Below are positions 41,350 through 50,570 of a stretch of DNA of 53,173 bases, piece after piece. The stretch is from assembly GCA_045541455.1 (NCBI GenBank), contig JAZQJA010000040.1, positions 1-53,173 on the forward strand, given 5' to 3'. The notes under the pieces were generated by a model. That model was given only the letters and a program-made list of their open reading frames with translations. It was not told where the DNA came from and did no database searches. Position numbers and translations under genes: made by a program. Numbering within the stretch: the stretch's first letter is position 1; each line of letters begins with the position of its first letter. The DNA comes from RGIG9041 sp045541455 (lineage in GTDB: Bacteria; Bacillota; Clostridia; Oscillospirales; QAKW01).

Positions 41350-42396
41350 ATGGATTTATCGTTTTATAAAAATAAAAGAGTATTTGTGACAGGCCATACC
41401 GGCTTTAAAGGCACCTGGCTTTGCCGTATGCTTGTCGGTGCAGGCGCTGTTGTAACGGGCTACAGCCTTAACCCACCCACAAACCCCAACCTGTTTTCAC
41501 TTGCAGGGCTTGAAGGCAAAATGACAAGCGTTATCGGTGATATTCGCGACCTTGACTCGCTAAAGTCAGCATTTGACAAGGCACAGCCCGAAATTGTGCT
41601 GCACCTTGCAGCCCAACCAATTGTCCGCGACAGTTATAAAGATCCGCGCTATACTTACGAAACAAATGTAATGGGTACAGTTAATATACTCGAATGTGTC
41701 CGTCAAAGCGACTGTGTTAAAAGTGTGCTAAATGTCACCACCGATAAGGTTTACCGCAATAACGAGTGGTGCTGGGGATATAGGGAAGATGAACAACTCG
41801 ACGGCTTTGACCCCTATTCAAACTCAAAAAGTTGTTCTGAACTTGTAACACACAGTTATATAAACAGCTTTTTTGCAGATAGAGTTGCAGTGTCAACAGC
41901 AAGGGCAGGAAATGTAATCGGCGGCGGTGACTTTGCAAACGACCGCATTATTCCTGACTGTATTCGTGCTATGGCAGATAAAAAGGTTATTGCTGTTCGC
42001 AATCCATATTCAACACGTCCGTATCAGCATGTGTTAGAGCCGCTTGCGATGTATCTTATGATTGCTCAAAAGCAGTATGAAGATAAAGCTTATGCAGGCT
42101 TTTACAATGTAGGCCCTGACGATTGTGACTGTGTCACAACGGGTGAACTTGTTGACTTGTTTTGTAAATACTGGGGCGACGGTGCATCGTGGCAAAATCA
42201 GGCAGAAGCTAACGCTCCGCACGAGGCGAATTTCTTAAAACTTGACTGTTCTAAAATCAAGTCGGTGTTCGGCTGGACACCGCGCTGGCATATAGATGAG
42301 TGTATGGAAATGACCTGTCGTTTCGGCAAAGTATGGCTGTCCGGCGGTGACATTCCTGCCGAGATGGACAGAGAAATCAACGAATTTTTAAAATGA
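41350..42396 (+). CDS. rfbG: CDP-glucose 4,6-dehydratase
   Basis: 348 residues of an extended SDR. The NAD loop GHTGFKGTWLC is near residue 15, LAAQPIVRDSY near 88, the catalytic Thr/Tyr region TTDKVYRN and YSNSK near 156-160. These are standard for RfbG/DdhB. It yields CDP-4-keto-6-deoxyglucose, the substrate of the next enzyme. Confidence 0.96.
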   Translation: MDLSFYKNKRVFVTGHTGFKGTWLCRMLVGAGAVVTGYSLNPPTNPNLFSLAGLEGKMTSVIGDIRDLDSLKSAFDKAQPEIVLHLAAQPIVRDSYKDPRYTYETNVMGTVNILECVRQSDCVKSVLNVTTDKVYRNNEWCWGYREDEQLDGFDPYSNSKSCSELVTHSYINSFFADRVAVSTARAGNVIGGGDFANDRIIPDCIRAMADKKVIAVRNPYSTRPYQHVLEPLAMYLMIAQKQYEDKAYAGFYNVGPDDCDCVTTGELVDLFCKYWGDGASWQNQAEANAPHEANFLKLDCSKIKSVFGWTPRWHIDECMEMTCRFGKVWLSGGDIPAEMDREINEFLK

Positions 42397-42432
42397 TATA
42401 TAATCAAACAATTATACAGGGAGATTAAGAAT

Positions 42433-43776
42433 ATGGCTATTTGGAAAACAGAACAAGAGGCGAGAGAGCAAATCAAAGCACTTGTTGCCGAGTACTATCA
42501 TGATTTTAAAGAGAAGAAAGAGCCGTTTAAGGCAGGCGACCGTATAACCTACGCTTCGCGCGTGTTTGACGAAAAAGAAATGTGTGCGCTTACCGATGCA
42601 ACACTTGATTTTTGGCTTACTACAGGCAGGTTTGCCGACGAATTTGAAAAAAACTTTGCTGAGTGGATAGGTGTTAAGTATGCCCATCTTGTAAACAGCG
42701 GTTCATCTGCAAACCTTATCGCGTTTATGACTCTTACAGCACCCGAACTTAAGGAAAGACAGATAAAACGCGGTGATGAGGTTATTACTGTTGCATGCGG
42801 TTTTCCCACCACAGTAACACCTGTTTTGCAGTACGGTGCAATACCCGTTTTTGTTGATGTTACCGTTCCGCAGTATAATATTGATGTAACACAGCTTGAG
42901 GCTGCGCTTTCTGATAAAACAAAAGCTGTTATGGTTGCACATACACTTGGCAACCCGTTTGACCTTAAGGCTGTTAAAGAATTTTGCGACAAACATAATC
43001 TTTGGCTTGTAGAGGATAACTGTGACGCGCTTGGTACACAGTATACAATCGACGGTGTTACAAAGTTCTCAGGTACATGGGGCGATATCGGTACTTCAAG
43101 TTTCTATCCGCCGCACCACATGACAATGGGCGAGGGCGGCTGTGTTTATACAAATAATGCACAACTCCACCGTCTTATTCTCTCATATCGTGACTGGGGC
43201 CGCGACTGCATTTGCCCGTCAGGTATGGATAATTTCTGTAAACACCGTTTTGACGGTCAGTACGGTGAGTTACCGCAGGGCTATGACCATAAATATGTTT
43301 ACAGCCATTTCGGTTATAACCTCAAAGTTACCGATATGCAGGCAGCAGTCGGTTGCGAACAACTTAAAAAGTTCCCGTCGTTCATCGAAAGACGCCGTCA
43401 TAACTGGGACAGGCTTCGTAAGGCGCTTGAGTGTGTTGAAGATAAAATTATTCTTCCCGAACCCGCTCAAAACAGCCGTCCGTCATGGTTTGGCTTTTTA
43501 ATCTCCGTTAGAGAGGACAGCGGTCTTGACAGAAACGAGGTTACACGCTACATCGAAGAAAACAACGTTCAAACCCGTCTTCTTTTCTCGGGAAATCTTA
43601 TAAAACACCCCTGTTTTGACCAGATTAGAGGAACCGACGCTTACCGCGTTGTCGGCAACCTTTCGGGAACTGACTTTATTATGAATAATACATTCTGGGT
43701 TGGTGTTTACCCCGGTATGACCGACGAAATGATTGACCATATGGCAAAGGTTATTATTGATGCACTCAGGAGATAA
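42433..43776 (+). CDS. rfbH: CDP-4-keto-6-deoxyglucose 3-dehydrase (RfbH/DdhC/AscC, E1)
   Basis: 447 residues of the DegT/aminotransferase fold. The position of the PLP lysine holds a histidine instead (SSFYPPHHMTMGEGG, H228/H229), the hallmark of PMP-dependent RfbH-type dehydrases. Candidate ligands of the [2Fe-2S] cluster are C197, C259, C261 and C269. With the E3 reductase it removes the 3-hydroxyl to give CDP-4-keto-3,6-dideoxyglucose. No E3 (DdhD/AscD) gene is in this operon, so the electron donor must lie elsewhere. Confidence 0.95.
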   Translation: MAIWKTEQEAREQIKALVAEYYHDFKEKKEPFKAGDRITYASRVFDEKEMCALTDATLDFWLTTGRFADEFEKNFAEWIGVKYAHLVNSGSSANLIAFMTLTAPELKERQIKRGDEVITVACGFPTTVTPVLQYGAIPVFVDVTVPQYNIDVTQLEAALSDKTKAVMVAHTLGNPFDLKAVKEFCDKHNLWLVEDNCDALGTQYTIDGVTKFSGTWGDIGTSSFYPPHHMTMGEGGCVYTNNAQLHRLILSYRDWGRDCICPSGMDNFCKHRFDGQYGELPQGYDHKYVYSHFGYNLKVTDMQAAVGCEQLKKFPSFIERRRHNWDRLRKALECVEDKIILPEPAQNSRPSWFGFLISVREDSGLDRNEVTRYIEENNVQTRLLFSGNLIKHPCFDQIRGTDAYRVVGNLSGTDFIMNNTFWVGVYPGMTDEMIDHMAKVIIDALRR

Positions 43777-43778
43777 TA

Positions 43779-45461
43779 ATGGGTAAAACAAAGCTTTGTA
43801 TATCCTATAGGTTATTAAAAGCGGTTGCAATGGGTATGCTGCTGTTGCCGGTATTGATTTTTATGCTGTTTTATGTAAAGCTGCTAATCGGTATACCGGT
43901 AGCGTTAGCTATGATTGCTGTATTTATACTGTCAATAAAAGACGGCGCAAATGATAAAAGATATATTGAAATTTCCCATGTGGGATTGATATGTCTATTT
44001 TTGTTCTGCGCCGTATGGTGCTTTTTAGGAGGTCAAGGCGGTTACTTTTTTCAAACGTCTGACTGGAATGAAAGAAATGCAATTTTCCGCGACTTGTTAA
44101 CAAGAGGTTGGCCTGTATACTATCCTGTAACAGACACAATGTTGACCTATTATATAGGACATTGGCTTCCGGCGGCGGCAGTTGGCAGGGCACTTTTTCG
44201 CATTACGGGCAATTTGCCTGTCGTATGGGAAATTTCTAATTTCTTACTGTTTTTATGGACAACAGTTTGTGTATTCATAGTTCTTTTATTGCTGTTGCAT
44301 ACCGTACAAGCAAAGGGCAAAAAGGCGATGCTTTTGTCAATCGCTGTGTTTGTTGGTTTTAGCGGTCTTGATATAATCGGATGTATTATAAGGCAATGGT
44401 CAATTAAAGATTTTTTTGCAATAATGCACCTTGAGTGGTGGGTGGGAGAATTGCAGTTTTCGGCTATTACCACCTGTCTTTTCTGGGTATTTAATCAAGC
44501 CGTTCCCGCCTGGCTTGCAACATTTTTGTTTTTAAACGAAAAAAACAATAAAAACTATGCGTTTTTGATAGTATGTGCCTTTCTTTCCGCACCGCTTCCT
44601 TGCGTGGGCCTTGTAATTTATATGTTCGCGGATATTATAATAAAGGCAGTAAAGGCGTATGAAAAACGCAAATTGAAAGACTATATTATAAAAAGTTTCA
44701 GTGTTAGTAATGTGGTATCCGTTTTATTACCTTTCCCCATTCTTGCAGCATACTTTTTATCAAACAGTGCACTTAACAATTCCAATGCGGTAGATACTGC
44801 AAACAGTTTTCCGTGGAAAGCCGTTGTTCTTGCAATAATAACTGTTGCTTTATTTGTATACGGAATATATGTTATGTATTTTTCCAAAAAAACCGCATCT
44901 GCAATAAAAAAACTTCCCGTTTTGCCTGTGGCAACTGTTTTTGCGGCGGCAACACTGTCGCTTTATTTACACCCCGATAAGTCAAAGGCGCTAATTGCTT
45001 TTTTAACGCTTGAAGTGGGTGTTTATCTGGCAGCTATATGGATTGATAATTTATTCGAACCGCTTTTTTATATAACTTCGGCGATATTTGTAATTGCGCC
45101 GGCTGTGAAAATCGGCATTTCTGCTGATTTTTGTATGCGTGCGTCTATTCCGGCAGTAATTGTGCTTGTCGTTATGTGTATAAAATTTTTGCTGTCTGAA
45201 AAAGATTATGACGATGTAAGACTTAAAAAATTAAGAAGGCTTTGTAAAATCGTTGTTATAATATGTATTATTATTGGTTTGTTCACACCTGCCATGGAAC
45301 TGTTTAGAGGTGTTTATAACTGTATAGAACAAGGCCAACTGTCAGTTCCTTGTGATAAAATAATAACGCTTAATAAATATCATTTTTCGGGTGATGTTTA
45401 CGGCAATTTCGTTTCAACGGTATATAAAAACTCTCTGTTCTTCCGCTTTTTTGCGGCATAA
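43779..45461 (+). CDS. Polytopic membrane protein, probable GT-C glycosyltransferase
   Basis: 560 residues with about twelve membrane segments and a first extracellular loop containing TSDWNERNAIFRDLLTRGWP. Loops of this type with acidic residues after the first helices are typical of GT-C polyprenyl-phosphate-sugar-dependent glycosyltransferases. I do not recognise a named family. With the polyprenyl-phosphate glycosyltransferase at the end of the operon it may form a side-branch decorating system of the GtrB/GtrC kind. The alternative is a polysaccharide polymerase (Wzy). It starts two bases after rfbH. Confidence 0.7.
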   Translation: MGKTKLCISYRLLKAVAMGMLLLPVLIFMLFYVKLLIGIPVALAMIAVFILSIKDGANDKRYIEISHVGLICLFLFCAVWCFLGGQGGYFFQTSDWNERNAIFRDLLTRGWPVYYPVTDTMLTYYIGHWLPAAAVGRALFRITGNLPVVWEISNFLLFLWTTVCVFIVLLLLLHTVQAKGKKAMLLSIAVFVGFSGLDIIGCIIRQWSIKDFFAIMHLEWWVGELQFSAITTCLFWVFNQAVPAWLATFLFLNEKNNKNYAFLIVCAFLSAPLPCVGLVIYMFADIIIKAVKAYEKRKLKDYIIKSFSVSNVVSVLLPFPILAAYFLSNSALNNSNAVDTANSFPWKAVVLAIITVALFVYGIYVMYFSKKTASAIKKLPVLPVATVFAAATLSLYLHPDKSKALIAFLTLEVGVYLAAIWIDNLFEPLFYITSAIFVIAPAVKIGISADFCMRASIPAVIVLVVMCIKFLLSEKDYDDVRLKKLRRLCKIVVIICIIIGLFTPAMELFRGVYNCIEQGQLSVPCDKIITLNKYHFSGDVYGNFVSTVYKNSLFFRFFAA

Positions 45462-45480
45462 CAAAAGAAAGGGGCTTTAA

Positions 45481-46392
45481 ATGAAAATTGGTATAGTTCT
45501 TGTTACATTTAACAGACTTAATGATTTAAAAGAAACACTTAAGGCGTATGAGGCACAAACCGTGCCACCTGCCTTTGTTATGACTGTTGACAATAAAAGT
45601 ACCGACGGCACCATACCTTTTTTAAAGGAATGGGAAGGTGAAGCAGGCAATTTTTCTCGCAAAGTGCTGTATCTTCCCGAAAATATAGGTGGTAGTGGCG
45701 GCTTTTGCGCAGGTATGGAAAAGGCGCTTGAAACAGACTGTGACTGGGTGTTTGTAGCAGATGATGATGCAGTTCCTCACCCCGATATGCTTGAAAAACT
45801 TATCGAATTTGCAAATAATCATCCAAAACTTATGGATAATGTGGCATCTCTTTGCACCTCTGTTCACAATCGTGATCACTTTTCGGGCATACACCGTTGC
45901 AGACTTAAAAAAGGTTTGCTTGGTGCGTGTGAGATGTTTGTTGCAGAGGATGAATACAAAAAAGAATATTTTGATATTGATATTTTTTCTTTTGTAGGCG
46001 CTATGATAAAGCGTGAGGTATTACAAAAAGCAGGTGTCGCACGTGGTGATTTCTTTATTTATAATGATGACTATGAACACGCCGTGCGCGTAGGTAAATG
46101 CGGCAAGATACTATGTGTTCCTGCATCTGTTATGGAGCACGCTGACAACCTTGTATATACAAGGGAGGCCACTTGGCGCGACTATTACGCAACACGAAAT
46201 GCTGTAATTATGCATCTTGACCATTTTGGTAAATACGCGGGCTTTATGCGTGCAATGCGCAGGCTTGCAGTTGCTTTTTCTACCTTTAATACTATGAAAA
46301 TTAAGGTTATTTTTACCGCTGTTCGAGATGGTTATAAGGGAAAAACAGGTATTCACCCTGTTTATAAACCCGGTTGGAAGGCAGGAAAATAA
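45481..46392 (+). CDS. Family 2 glycosyltransferase, GlfT/rhamnosyltransferase-like
   Basis: 303 residues of a GT-A fold: VLVTFNRLNDL at the N-terminus, the DNKSTDGT loop, NIGGSGGFCAGMEKAL and the metal-binding FVADDDAVPHPDML near residue 91-104. The NxGGxGGF and DDD pattern is found in galactofuranosyl- and rhamnosyltransferases. Since glf lies two genes downstream, galactofuranose transfer from UDP-Galf is the best guess. It has AAAGGGGC before ATG and overlaps the flippase gene by one base. Confidence 0.85.
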   Translation: MKIGIVLVTFNRLNDLKETLKAYEAQTVPPAFVMTVDNKSTDGTIPFLKEWEGEAGNFSRKVLYLPENIGGSGGFCAGMEKALETDCDWVFVADDDAVPHPDMLEKLIEFANNHPKLMDNVASLCTSVHNRDHFSGIHRCRLKKGLLGACEMFVAEDEYKKEYFDIDIFSFVGAMIKREVLQKAGVARGDFFIYNDDYEHAVRVGKCGKILCVPASVMEHADNLVYTREATWRDYYATRNAVIMHLDHFGKYAGFMRAMRRLAVAFSTFNTMKIKVIFTAVRDGYKGKTGIHPVYKPGWKAGK

Positions 46393-47618
46393 TGGATTAT
46401 AAAAAGCAAGCGCTATATAATACTGCCGGCAACCTAATTTATATGGCATGTCTTTGGGTGCTGTCTGTTTTAACGGTGCGTCTTTCAGGCTTTGAAGATG
46501 CAGGCGTGTTTTCGATAGCCATGTCGGTAGGTAATATTTTTTATTTTATTGCAATGTACGGTATGCGCTCATTTCAGGCATCCGATGCAATACGGCAATT
46601 CAGCGGCAGGGTATATATAATAACCCGCGTTGTAACTGTGGGCATTGGCATTTTGCTTTGCGTTGTGTATCTGTTTTTTTGCGATTATGAAGGGTATACT
46701 GTTACCGCAATACTGTTATATTTGATTTTCAAGTGTCTTGAGGCAGGTTCGGACGTGCTGTTTGGCGAACTTCAAAAAGTAGGTCATCTTGAGGTTTGCG
46801 GTATTTCTATGTCTGCAAAGGGCATTGTAAGTGTTATTGTTTTTTGTGCAGTAATGTACTTTACAAAAAACTTAAACTATGCGCTTGCGGGTATTACAAT
46901 TGTTGCACTTATAACACTTTTTCTTTATGATACACCTAGTTACACAAAATTTTGCAAAGAGGATAAAAACGCGCCATCTCAAAGTGTAAAAGCATTATTA
47001 CTTATCGGTTTTCCAATGCTTTTAACTACTGTTTTTCCGATAATGGTAACCGCAATACCTCGTCTGCAACTCGAAAATCAACTCGGTAACGAAATGTTGG
47101 GAATATATTCAAGTATTTCAACACCTACTGTTTTGCTTACCACCATTATTCCCAATATGCTCTGTCCGTTTATGACTTATTACGGTGAATGTTATCAAAA
47201 GGGCGAAAACAAAAAACTCTATAAAATGCTTTGGCTTTCTATTCTCTACTCTGCGCTTTTGGGCCTTGCTGCCTGTATTTGCGCTTTTTTCCTTGGCGAT
47301 TTTGTATTAGGTCTTTTGTTTGGAAAAGATGTTTTGCCGTATATGTATATATTTATACCGCTTATAATTGCAACCACTGTCTACGCATTTTCAATGTGCG
47401 GAAACTCTGTGCTTATAACAATTCGTCACCCTTTTTGGCTTACAAGTTTTGCAGCGGCGGCTCTTGTTGTATGTCTTGTAATAAGTGAACCGCTTGTTAA
47501 AACTTACGGTATGATGGGTGCGGTTTATGCATTCGGTATACCGTACGGTGTGCAGTTTATGTTGCAATTAATTTATATGACGTATATCTTACTCAAAAAG
47601 AATAAAGGAGAACAATAA
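46392..47618 (+). CDS. Wzx-type polysaccharide flippase
   Basis: 408 residues with about twelve membrane segments, beginning KKQALYNTAGNLIYMACLWVLSVLTV. It belongs to the oligosaccharidyl-lipid flippase (MOP) superfamily and would move the lipid-linked repeat unit across the membrane. Start ATG 46392 overlaps the previous stop (TAATG) and has AGGCAGG upstream. An earlier in-frame ATG 46374 lies inside the glycosyltransferase gene and is less likely. Confidence 0.88.
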   Translation: MDYKKQALYNTAGNLIYMACLWVLSVLTVRLSGFEDAGVFSIAMSVGNIFYFIAMYGMRSFQASDAIRQFSGRVYIITRVVTVGIGILLCVVYLFFCDYEGYTVTAILLYLIFKCLEAGSDVLFGELQKVGHLEVCGISMSAKGIVSVIVFCAVMYFTKNLNYALAGITIVALITLFLYDTPSYTKFCKEDKNAPSQSVKALLLIGFPMLLTTVFPIMVTAIPRLQLENQLGNEMLGIYSSISTPTVLLTTIIPNMLCPFMTYYGECYQKGENKKLYKMLWLSILYSALLGLAACICAFFLGDFVLGLLFGKDVLPYMYIFIPLIIATTVYAFSMCGNSVLITIRHPFWLTSFAAAALVVCLVISEPLVKTYGMMGAVYAFGIPYGVQFMLQLIYMTYILLKKNKGEQ

Positions 47619-48733
47619 TGTACGATTATCTTATTGTCGGCGCCGGTCTTTACGGTGCGGTTTTTGCACGAGAAGCGGTAAAACACGGCAAAAGTGTTTT
47701 AGTTATCGATAAACGCCCTAATATTGCGGGTAATGTCTACACCGAAAAGGTGGAGGGGATAAATTTTCATAAATACGGTGCGCATATTTTTCATACCAAC
47801 GACAGTGAGGTGTGGAAATATGTTAATGAGTATGCTGTTTTTAACCGCTTTACTAACTCACCCGTTGCAAATTACAATGGCGAACTATACTCGCTTCCCT
47901 TTAATATGTATACTTTTAATAAAATGTGGGGCGTTGTAACGCCTAAAGAGGCGCTTGCAAAAATTGATGAGCAACGCGCTGAAATTAAGGGTGAGCCTAA
48001 AAATCTTGAGGAGCAGGCAATTTCGCTTGTCGGCAGGGACATTTATGAAAAACTCATAAAGGGTTATACCGAAAAACAATGGGGCCGTGACTGTAAAGAT
48101 CTCCCCAGTTTTATTATAAAAAGACTGCCCGTTCGCCTTACTTTTGATAATAATTATTTCAATGCGCTTTATCAAGGTATCCCTGTGGGAGGATATACCA
48201 AGATGGTAGCAAATATGTTAAAGGGTATCGAGGTGCGTTTGTCGGTTGATTACCTTGAAAATAAGGCGGAATACGATGCGCTTGCAAAAAAGGTAATCTA
48301 TACCGGTCCTATTGATGCTTACTTTAATTATTCCGAGGGCACACTTGAATACCGTTCTGTGCGCTTTGAAAACGAAGTGTTGGACATTCCCAATTTTCAA
48401 GGAAATGCTGCAGTAAACTACACTGACAGACAAACGCCGTGGACAAGAATTATTGAACATAAATGGTTTGAGTTTGGTAAAGATGAAAACGGAAATGATT
48501 TACCCAAAACCATCATCAGCCGTGAGTATAGTTCGGAATGGAAGCCGGGTGATGAGCCGTACTATCCGGTAAACGACCAAAAAAACACCGCATTGTACGA
48601 GGTGTATAAGGCTAAAGCCGAAAAAGAAAAGAACGTTTTATTTGGAGGCAGACTCGGCGAATATAAATACTACGATATGGATGCGGTTATTAGAGCGTGT
48701 CTTGATAAGTGTAAAGAAGAATTCGGAGAATAA
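47618..48733 (+). CDS. glf: UDP-galactopyranose mutase
   Basis: 371 residues. The FAD-binding loop VGAGLYGAVFAREAVKHGK is at the N-terminus, followed by HKYGAHIFHTN near residue 50-60, KGYTEKQWG near 150 and a C-terminal GGRLGEYKYYDMD. These are defining for Glf, which converts UDP-galactopyranose to UDP-galactofuranose. The start ATG overlaps the flippase stop by one base. The presence of glf shows that the glycan contains galactofuranose. Confidence 0.96.
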   Translation: MYDYLIVGAGLYGAVFAREAVKHGKSVLVIDKRPNIAGNVYTEKVEGINFHKYGAHIFHTNDSEVWKYVNEYAVFNRFTNSPVANYNGELYSLPFNMYTFNKMWGVVTPKEALAKIDEQRAEIKGEPKNLEEQAISLVGRDIYEKLIKGYTEKQWGRDCKDLPSFIIKRLPVRLTFDNNYFNALYQGIPVGGYTKMVANMLKGIEVRLSVDYLENKAEYDALAKKVIYTGPIDAYFNYSEGTLEYRSVRFENEVLDIPNFQGNAAVNYTDRQTPWTRIIEHKWFEFGKDENGNDLPKTIISREYSSEWKPGDEPYYPVNDQKNTALYEVYKAKAEKEKNVLFGGRLGEYKYYDMDAVIRACLDKCKEEFGE

Positions 48734-48736
48734 TAT

Positions 48737-50569
48737 ATGAAAATAAGACTAGCAGATTATGTGGCGGAATTTCTGGTATCAAAGGGTGTAACCGATGTAT
48801 TTTCGGTTGTCGGCGGCGGTGCTATGCATTTAAACGATGCGCTCGGTCACAACGAAAACCTCAAAGTGACATATAATCATCACGAGCAAGCTTGTGCTAT
48901 CGCTGCAGAAGCGTATGCACGCCTTGATAACAAAATTGCGGCGGTTTGTGTTACCACAGGCCCCGGCGGCACAAACGCGCTTACAGGTGTTGTTGGTGGC
49001 TGGCTTGACTCAATTCCAATGTTTGTAATAAGCGGTCAGGTGCGCTATGACACCACCGCTCGCTATGCGCTGTCATATACTCAGACACCGCTTCGCGCAA
49101 TGGGTGATCAGGAATACGACATCGTAAAGTCTGTTGAGCCTATGACAAAGTATGCAACAATGATAGAAGACCCAAACGATATCCGCTATGCGCTTGAAAA
49201 GGGCTGGCATCTAGCCACAACGGGCAGACCCGGTCCTGTTTGGATTGACATTCCGGTAAATTTCCAGGGCGGTTATATCGAAACTGACAATCTTCGCGGT
49301 TACGACCCTGACGAAGACGATAAATTGTTGCCCCCGCCCGTAGAGGACAGCGTTATCGATTCGGTTATCGCGCAAATTAAATCTGCAAAACGTCCCGTTT
49401 TTCACGCAGGTTACGGCATCCGTCTGTCAGGCGGTTATAATGCTTTTGTAGAGGTTGCAAAAAAACTTAACATTCCGATAGTTACATACTGGAACGCAAT
49501 TGACCTTGTTGAAGACGACCACCCGCTTTATTGCGGCAGGGCAGGTAATATGGGCGACAGGGCAGGTAACTTTGCAATACAAAATGCCGACTTAATTTTG
49601 GCGGTCGGTACAAGAATCTCAATCCGTCAGGTCGGCTATAACTGGCAAACGTGGGCGCGTGCCGCAAAAGTTATAATGGTGGATATTGATAAGGCAGAAC
49701 TTAAAAAGCCTACTCTCCATGTAGAAATGCCAATCTGGGCGGATGCTAAAGATTTTCTTGAAAAACTGAATAATAAAGTAACAGCGCCTTTGTTTAACGA
49801 GTCGCTGTGGCTTGATACATGTGCGCGTTGGAAACGCGAATACCCCGTTGTCCGTGATGAACAGTGGCAAGAAAACGGTGAGAGCGCAAATGTTTATGCA
49901 TTTGTTCGTTATCTCAGTTCGCGACTGCCCGAAAACAGCCTTACCGCAGTATCAAATGGTGCGTGCTGTGTTGTCGGCAATCAGGCGTATGTAATTCAAA
50001 AGGGAAGCCGTATGGCAAACAACAGCGCGATTGCAAGTATGGGTTACGGACTTCCTGCTGCCATAGGCACATGCGTTGGCGGCGGCAGACGCCAGACAAT
50101 CTGCCTTGAGGGTGACGGCAGTATTATGATGAATTTGCAAGAACTGCAAACAATTTTAACAAATAAACTCCCCATTAAAATATTCCTTATAAATAATGGC
50201 GGTTACCATTCAATCCGTATAACCCAAACCAACCTGTTTTCTAACCATTCAAAAATAGGTATAGGCGAGGAGTCGGGTGATTTATCTTTCCCGCAGTTTG
50301 AAAAAATTGCAAAAGCATTTGGCTATCCTTATTACAGCGCATCAAGTAACGCACAAATGAAAACCGTTGTTGATACGGTGCTGGCACTCGACGGCCCTGC
50401 TTTTTGCGAAATTTTTACTGATACAAAACAAGTTTGGGAACCAAAAAGTTCAACCAAACGGCTGCCCGACGGCACGCTTGTTTCTCCGCCGCTTGAGGAT
50501 TTGGCTCCGTTTTTACCAAGAGAAGAACTTGAAAAACAAATGTTTATACCAATGATTCCGGAGGTTTAA
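48737..50569 (+). CDS. TPP-dependent enzyme of the acetolactate-synthase fold, YerE-like candidate
   Basis: 610 residues with three TPP-enzyme domains: the N-terminal pyrimidine domain with catalytic Glu50 (NHHEQA) and TTGPGGTNALTG, a middle domain (about 200-350), and the C-terminal pyrophosphate domain with EGDGSIMMN...INN near 455-485. A housekeeping acetolactate synthase is unlikely, because there is no regulatory subunit and all neighbours make a CDP-dideoxysugar glycan. In the yersiniose pathway, YerE of this fold adds a two-carbon unit from pyruvate to C4 of CDP-4-keto-3,6-dideoxyglucose, the product of RfbH. That is my preferred function. Confidence 0.8.
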   Translation: MKIRLADYVAEFLVSKGVTDVFSVVGGGAMHLNDALGHNENLKVTYNHHEQACAIAAEAYARLDNKIAAVCVTTGPGGTNALTGVVGGWLDSIPMFVISGQVRYDTTARYALSYTQTPLRAMGDQEYDIVKSVEPMTKYATMIEDPNDIRYALEKGWHLATTGRPGPVWIDIPVNFQGGYIETDNLRGYDPDEDDKLLPPPVEDSVIDSVIAQIKSAKRPVFHAGYGIRLSGGYNAFVEVAKKLNIPIVTYWNAIDLVEDDHPLYCGRAGNMGDRAGNFAIQNADLILAVGTRISIRQVGYNWQTWARAAKVIMVDIDKAELKKPTLHVEMPIWADAKDFLEKLNNKVTAPLFNESLWLDTCARWKREYPVVRDEQWQENGESANVYAFVRYLSSRLPENSLTAVSNGACCVVGNQAYVIQKGSRMANNSAIASMGYGLPAAIGTCVGGGRRQTICLEGDGSIMMNLQELQTILTNKLPIKIFLINNGGYHSIRITQTNLFSNHSKIGIGEESGDLSFPQFEKIAKAFGYPYYSASSNAQMKTVVDTVLALDGPAFCEIFTDTKQVWEPKSSTKRLPDGTLVSPPLEDLAPFLPREELEKQMFIPMIPEV

Positions 50570-50570
50570 T

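Noticed and set aside
42549..42992. 147-codon minus-strand frame opposite rfbH
   Set aside because: The rfbH frame has all family motifs, so this is a codon-bias shadow.
48737..50569. Annotation as housekeeping acetolactate synthase IlvB
   Set aside because: No small regulatory subunit or ilv gene is near, and it is embedded in a CDP-dideoxysugar operon. A sugar-modifying TPP enzyme fits better.
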